Positions 59,531 through 64,000 of a stretch of 64,000 bases of DNA are shown piece by piece. The position numbers were made by a program, and so were the translations under genes. Numbering within the stretch: position 1 is the first letter of the stretch; every line of letters begins with the position of its first letter. The stretch is from Gracilaria domingensis (Eukaryota; Rhodophyta; Florideophyceae; Gracilariales; Gracilariaceae), in the NCBI GenBank assembly GCA_022539475.1, contig VCMS01000009.1, positions 74,043 to 138,042 of the forward strand, in the 5' to 3' direction. The notes beneath the pieces were generated by a model, which was given only the letters and a program-made list of their open reading frames with translations, was not told where the DNA came from and did not search any database.

Positions 59531-60700
59531 TCACCGAAAATATAATGAGCGCTGCGCTTGTCCGTCAGAGTTTATTTCAAGTAAACTGTCCTTACAATCT
59601 TCGTACCACTTTTTGACGTCCCTGTTCATGTCTTCCACCTCGCTTACAGAAAAACCTCGAAGCTTATCCTCACCCTCCTCGATGCAAAAATTCTGCAGTT
59701 TCATACATAAGATAATGAGACTTGCATTCTTAGTAACAGAGTAGCTCAACGGCTTCTGCAAAATTCTCCATCGTGCAACAAGGCGTCCAAATGCCTGCTC
59801 TACGTGCACTCGCATAGAGGATAGATAAAAATTGAACGCCTTGTCCCAGCAGTTTCGTAGTTGTGAAGAAGGAATTGGGGTGATTAAAGTATCGGTGCAC
59901 ACGTAGGCTTCATCACCAACAAGCCAAAAAGCGCAGCCTAAACTGGAACCAGACGAAAATGAAGAAAGCTTTGACGCCGCATACGCAAGAGAGTCATGGG
60001 TGGAGCCCACACACATTGCTGATGCGAACAAAAAACGACCACGAGCGTCGACGACTGCTTGGACCGGTAGAGCGTAAAACCCTTTCCGGCACCAATACTT
60101 CGCGGCGTTCTTCCTCGGTTTCCGAATCTTCATTACAATGCCGTCTAGCGCCCCCACACACTCAGTTAATGGGCTAAGTTTACGCGTCGATATCTTAAAT
60201 CCGTTGGAGAGTTTGTGCAGTGCCCATTTACAAGTCGGAATTCCAGGTAGTTTTAAGACCTTATTCAGCCTAACGCAGGTTTCATTGAAAACTTGGTAGG
60301 TCGTAGAACGTTGTATTCGAAATAATTGATTCACAGTGTCGACATTTCCACCTGCAAGAAGATTGAGGGTTATTGCAAGCCTGACATCTGACATGAGAGC
60401 CGGGCGTTTTGCCGGACGGCCCATTTCCGGATTGCGAGAGATCATGTGGGAAATCTCACGTTTGAGCCGCCAAAAGAGTGTCCGAGGCATGCGGTAGTCT
60501 CGTTGGAAGTTCTCGGGACTGAGAAAATCTGTGACGGAATCAAATGTTGTGTCTCTTCGCGCAACTGCTGGAGACATAAAAGACTTTGTTGAAGATTTTT
60601 GGTGCTTTTGTATGAATTTCCTACAGCGTAAGAGAGCCTCCCAGTTTGAAACCATCACTCTTGATGTTGTCGTTACGGTGCATAAGATAGGCAAATCCAT
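59531..60700 (-). CDS. PIF/Harbinger transposase, intact (DDE_Tnp_4 type)
   Basis: A 389-residue frame opens with ATG at 60,700 and runs uninterrupted to 59,531. After a helical N-terminal part with LAGGNVDTVNQLFRIQRSTT come the catalytic blocks. ECVGALDGI has Asp186 and VGDEAYVCTD has Asp263. The third block, HVEQAFGRLVARWRIL, has Glu301. The KYWCRKGFYALPVQAVVD and STHDSLAYAAS segments are typical of this family, as is LQNFCIEEG near the end. Length is normal for the family. The start lies 357 bp inside the right terminal repeat. It should excise and reinsert elements with matching ends, provided a partner protein is available. It is related to the broken copy at 34,506. Confidence 0.85.
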   Translation of the reverse strand: MDLPILCTVTTTSRVMVSNWEALLRCRKFIQKHQKSSTKSFMSPAVARRDTTFDSVTDFLSPENFQRDYRMPRTLFWRLKREISHMISRNPEMGRPAKRPALMSDVRLAITLNLLAGGNVDTVNQLFRIQRSTTYQVFNETCVRLNKVLKLPGIPTCKWALHKLSNGFKISTRKLSPLTECVGALDGIVMKIRKPRKNAAKYWCRKGFYALPVQAVVDARGRFLFASAMCVGSTHDSLAYAASKLSSFSSGSSLGCAFWLVGDEAYVCTDTLITPIPSSQLRNCWDKAFNFYLSSMRVHVEQAFGRLVARWRILQKPLSYSVTKNASLIILCMKLQNFCIEEGEDKLRGFSVSEVEDMNRDVKKWYEDCKDSLLEINSDGQAQRSLYFR

Positions 60701-61032
60701 GATTAGTGAATGGGGGAATTGTACAAGATGAGATTGTCTGGTGGAGTGTTGTGTGTCGCGGCCTACAAGTGCTCATCGTAATCATACTGTGACGGCAAAT
60801 GTGGCTGGCAGTGACAGTGAAGCGGTTGCACTGCAGCCCTGCTCAGAGCACTGTCACTGCTTGGCGCCACAGTCGCCGCCGCCGTCGTCGTGAGCATTCA
60901 ATGCTTGATGCATAATACGGCTATACAGGGACTCCCACTAGTTGGTCCGTCACCTTTATCAAATTGGACCATGATTTCAATTATTGTAGAGTTTTTTTAT
61001 CGACTCAAAGAATTGCGCGATCACGCCATCGC

Positions 61033-61057
61033 GATCACGGTCTGTTTAGACACCGCC
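61033..61057 (-). repeat. Right terminal inverted repeat of the 7.2-kb Harbinger
   Basis: Complement of the left terminal repeat over 25 bp, followed by the second TCA at 61,058-61,060. Confidence 0.85.
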
Positions 61058-61854
61058 TCACGCTTCCGTTTGTAGCAATCCCGGGCGTAGTGACCACGAC
61101 GACCCCAATAGTAGCAGTTGTTGTCGTCGTGATCTTTGGCGATAGAGGATTTTTCAAGGCGGTCGCGTCGCTTCCGTCCATTGCGCCGAGCTGTGTTGGC
61201 CTGGGGCTTCGTGGAACTAGAAGGAGCGGAAGGAGCAGTAGGGGTTTGAGGATTATTCGGCTTATTTCGACGTGCTACTTCAGCTTCGACTGCATTAATG
61301 ATCGCATCAAAGCCAGCTTCCGTAAGGTTAGACATCATGGCCAAGGGAGCGAAAGAGTTTGGAAGGCTGCGAATGAGTTTTGATACCTTTTCCTTCTCTG
61401 ATAACTCTTCGTCGAAGGTGGAAAGTTCACCGAAGATGGCCAAGAACTTAGGCACATGCTGGTTCCAATTTTCGTCGTCCTTGTACATAAGGGTGTCTAG
61501 TCGGTGGTGGATATTTTGGACGGCCTGAGCATTTGAGGTGGTGTAGACGAGCTGCCGTTCATCCCAGAGATCCTTGGCGGTTCGCTCGTCGTCATGAACG
61601 AAGGTGCGGACGAGTGCGAGAGCCGAGTCACCAAGACACAAGGTAATAGTGCTTTTGGCTTTAACTGAATTTTCGAACCAGGATCTCATATTGCGGTTAG
61701 TGGGAGTAAATTCTTCGGGGCGAGGGTCCAAACCCGAGAGAAATGCGTCATCTCGTCCTAGATAGGCCAGGAGACAACGACGATACAAGATATATTCGTT
61801 AGGAACTCTGAGCTTTGGCAGCTTGCCAAGGAACCCATCTTGTGAGCCCGACAT

Positions 61855-63290
61855 GTTGATGGTACGGGCAGGCGGGGTGGTAAGTAAAGATCAACCTTCT
61901 TAGGGGGGAAAGGAATCCACGTGATCAACCTGCTTTAGCGATAAGGGGGCCGCGAGATCAACCTGCTCTAACTGGAAAGGAAACCGCAAACTTCGTAGTC
62001 TTCGCCCGTCCCCTACGGGTCAAGGTATCCTTCGTAGATGCAAACTTCAAACCGTTCCCCTACTGGCAGAGAGAGTTAGGAACTTTAGGTGACCCTAGCC
62101 CAACTCAGGGAGCTAGGTGAACGATGTAGTGCAGGTCCCCGCAATTAAGCCTCTAACCCCGCACCACACCGATCAACCTTCGGAGGATCTCCCCGCACAC
62201 AACAAGCGGAGGCTACTACACTGCTATAGAAAAAACAACAAAGTAGTCACAAAAGAGAGAGGTAAAGGAACCCCAACACCAAAGCCAAGTAATGAATAGT
62301 TTGAGGTTAGACGCGTGCGTCGGAGCGGGGAGGCGAAGCACAAGAAACGACTTGCCAAGACGAGGCGCCAAGACGGCGAAGCGAGGAGCGTGAGATCTCA
62401 ACAGGAGTAGAAGTGAAGAGTAGTGCGAGTAAGTACGGCAGCATCCGGGCGCTGGGGCCAAGTGCTTGAGACAACCCCAGAAGAGAAGAACCCAAGACTG
62501 TGGAGCGATGAACCTGCGACAGAAACCGTGCTAGTAGTTGCCGCACGGAGTCCCGTTGGAACAAAGAGATGTTACGACGCGATTTATGATCGACCCCTAA
62601 GAACCCGGGGTGACCGCGAGTGGAGATTTTCCGATAAACTCTGATGAAGAGAAAAAAGGAACAGAGGGCGCACGGTTGAGTGTCGTCTGTGTTCTGCAAA
62701 GTGGAATATAGTCTGTTCGCTTTGGAAACTAAGCTAGTTTTGGGGCTATTTGGGGCGCGCGAGGGGGTAGCAGAGGCTGGCACTCAAAAAATTAAGAAAT
62801 TTTGGAATATTAAATTCCATTTCGCGCAGTTTAGTTCTTGGGTCCCCTAGTTTTTGTAGAGGTTCTACTTCGCCGCACCACCCCATTCACTCTTTTTCGC
62901 GACCCTCTCTCAAAACTGCACTCGTGCTAGTTTGCCTTTCCATTTTCTCCCATGTTGCAATGCCAATCGCAACTCATCTCACCTGAGTCATCCCATCACT
63001 TCTTCCCAGTCCACACCACCCCCGCTATTTACCCATTTCTCGCCCCTCACGCGTTCGCATCCTCTCTCTCCGTCTCCGCAAACGTCATTTTGTAGAAGTC
63101 AGGTGGACAACCCTCCCCCTTCTCGTATACCCGCCTCGCCCCAAAACGGCTTCAAATCCCTCCCATCCTTCTCTCCTCCTGTCCCCTAAGAATCCCCTTC
63201 GCAGTCCGCGCTACCTCTCCGCCGCACTCCTAAACCCAGTCACCACCGGAGCTCTGACTCCCTCCCGCCGCACCTCCTCCACCACCTTCT
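61855..63290. other. Leader side of the copia fossil and a stretch without genes
   Basis: Upstream of the copia gag start are three imperfect GATCAACCT-led repeats of about 35-45 bp (61,892-61,985). From 62,100 to 63,290 several short frames occur on both strands without domains. From about 62,870 the plus strand becomes pyrimidine-rich. No terminal repeat of the copia element could be matched here. Confidence 0.35.
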
Positions 63291-63294
63291 TCAT

Positions 63295-63995
63295 CTACTT
63301 ACGCCTCTTCTTCAAACGGCTCTTCCCATCCCCAACCCCACCACCCTTTGTCTTCGGTGTCACAGGGGACCCCTTCTGCACCGCCACCCTTCCCACACTT
63401 CCCTTCTCCGTCTTTCCTTCCACACCTCCTTTCACCTTCTCCTCTTCCACCAATCTTTGCCTCTTGCCCAGCTCCTTCACCTCCTTCTCCGGCACGTCCA
63501 ACCTCTCGTTCAGAACCCTATTCTCCTCCAGCAACTCTCCAACCTCCCTTCCCGCACACTCCACTATCCCACACACATGATTCCTCATCTCCACTCCGAA
63601 TACCGACAACGAATTCCGCAGGCTCGAAATCGCCTCAACCGAAACACCACTACCACCCCCACTCAGCACCACACCGCCCATTTCCGTTAAAATCTCCACA
63701 ATTCCATCGTAAAGTTTCTCCTTCATCACCAACCCCAACATCCCCACCCTCGCCTTCATCTGCCACACAAACCGCATCTCCCTGTCACCCTCGCCACCCA
63801 CACTCTCTATCTGGTCTGGTCTCCAACCTCTAACTGACTCAGATGCACCGCAGCCCTTCTCTCCATTGCGACCCCCTCCACCTCCAATTCTACACCCTTC
63901 TCCACCTCATCACCATCCCCTCTCCTCGCCTCACACTTCTTTCCTTCATCGGCCACTTCCTTCTTCTGCGACATCCGACCAGCCGCCGTAATCAC
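63295..63995 (-). pseudogene. Unrecognised coiled-coil protein
   Basis: From ATG at 63,995 the frame reads MITAAGRMSQKKEVADEGKK and a Glu/Gly/Val-rich stretch to 63,807. A second frame to 63,295 gives EMRFVWQMKARVGMLGLVMK, YDGIVEILTEMGGVVLSGGG, then a Glu/Leu coiled coil (EVGELLEENRVLNERLDVPE) and a basic Lys/Arg tail ending KSRLKKRRK. A frame change near 63,820 joins or separates them. The basic tail suggests a nuclear protein. The family is not recognised, and the gene might extend beyond the window. Confidence 0.4.
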
Positions 63996-64000
63996 GTCCT

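Larger units (their letters stand above)
53820..61057. mobile_element. 7.2-kb cargo-bearing Harbinger element with perfect ends
   Basis: Both ends begin GGCGGTGTCTAAACAGACCG when read inwards. They are identical for 25 bp (53,820-53,844 and 61,033-61,057) and are flanked by a direct TCA (53,817-53,819 and 61,058-61,060), a three-base target duplication as made by Harbinger transposases. Extra CCGTGATC copies lie just inside the left end. The element sits inside the copia fossil. It carries a SAP-family gene on the plus strand near the left end, an intact transposase on the minus strand near the right end, and between them a SEY1/RHD3 fragment and a GC-rich coding remnant. The perfect ends point to a recent insertion. 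Confidence 0.85.
50718..61854 (-). mobile_element. Fossil Ty1/copia retrotransposon, split by a Harbinger insertion
   Basis: The minus-strand order is standard for copia. Gag with a CCHC knuckle (61,854-61,061) is followed, beyond the insertion at 53,820-61,057, by protease, a GAG-pre-integrase/integrase region (about 53,600-52,350), reverse transcriptase (about 51,956-51,200) and RNase H (to 50,718). Motifs seen include the VIVDDCACAA box of reverse transcriptase and an ADTDWGG segment at the start of RNase H. The pol part is broken, with roughly half a dozen interruptions, while the gag frame is open up to the insertion. The element predates the Harbinger that split it. Its terminal repeats were not identified. 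Confidence 0.75.

Noticed and set aside
50080-62300. Long terminal repeats of the copia fossil
   Set aside because: I compared the A-rich stretch at 50.1-50.5 kb with 61.9-62.8 kb by eye and found no convincing match. A dot plot of the two regions would decide.
63000-63830. Plus-strand Pro/Ser-rich frames at 62,932-63,189 and 63,348-63,833
   Set aside because: They arise from the pyrimidine-rich strand opposite the coiled-coil gene and show no domain.
1-64000. CRISPR arrays, bacterial operons, ribosome binding sites or rRNA genes
   Set aside because: No regularly spaced identical repeats, no rRNA-like sequence and no bacterial gene layout. The content is eukaryotic.

Overview
This is eukaryotic, repeat-dominated DNA that looks subtelomeric. 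It opens with a decayed CCCTAAA-like telomere tract, followed by two diverged copies of a C-rich repeat. Its coding debris is eukaryotic (vWFA, BTB-BACK-MATH, armadillo, SEY1/RHD3-type GTPase, SAP domain), and at least one exon ends at a GTAAGT donor. The mix of PIF/Harbinger, CACTA, piggyBac-like, copia and gypsy-like elements would suit a florideophyte red alga such as Chondrus. That assignment is only a guess.

Layout. 0-3.4 kb: telomere-like tract, subtelomeric repeat and a Harbinger scrap. 4-7 kb: a gypsy-like gag fossil. 7.9-13.8 kb: broken host-type genes, including a secreted vWFA protein and a divergent pair around a CACGTGACGTCA site. 15-22.6 kb: a cysteine-rich gene and a broken two-gene CACTA transposon. 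23 kb: a retroelement protease scrap. 24.6-33.0 kb: two related Harbinger elements side by side, the second (Myb-like gene plus transposase) interrupted by a 3.8-kb piggyBac-like element. 34.0-47.0 kb: a probable 13-kb Harbinger loaded with host gene pieces. 47.2-49.6 kb: a long-inverted-repeat element holding a piggyBac-like C-terminus. 50.7-61.9 kb: a copia fossil on the minus strand, split by a 7,238-bp Harbinger. 63.3-64 kb: a coiled-coil gene.

The most interesting result is the pair of elements at 53,820-61,057 and 34,020-47,046. Each has a Harbinger transposase about 0.36-0.49 kb from one end and, convergent with it, a gene of an undescribed SAP-domain/coiled-coil family about 0.36-0.39 kb from the other. 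The two are mirror images, share related terminal repeats (the ends of the first are identical over 25 bp with a TCA duplication), and carry different host gene debris in between: an N-terminally truncated SEY1/RHD3 gene in the first, BTB-BACK-MATH, armadillo and unrecognised genes in the second. I read them as a cargo-carrying Harbinger lineage in which a SAP protein stands where the usual Myb/SANT partner would be. The 59.5-60.7 kb transposase has an uninterrupted reading frame with all three catalytic acidic residues. Most other genes here are broken.
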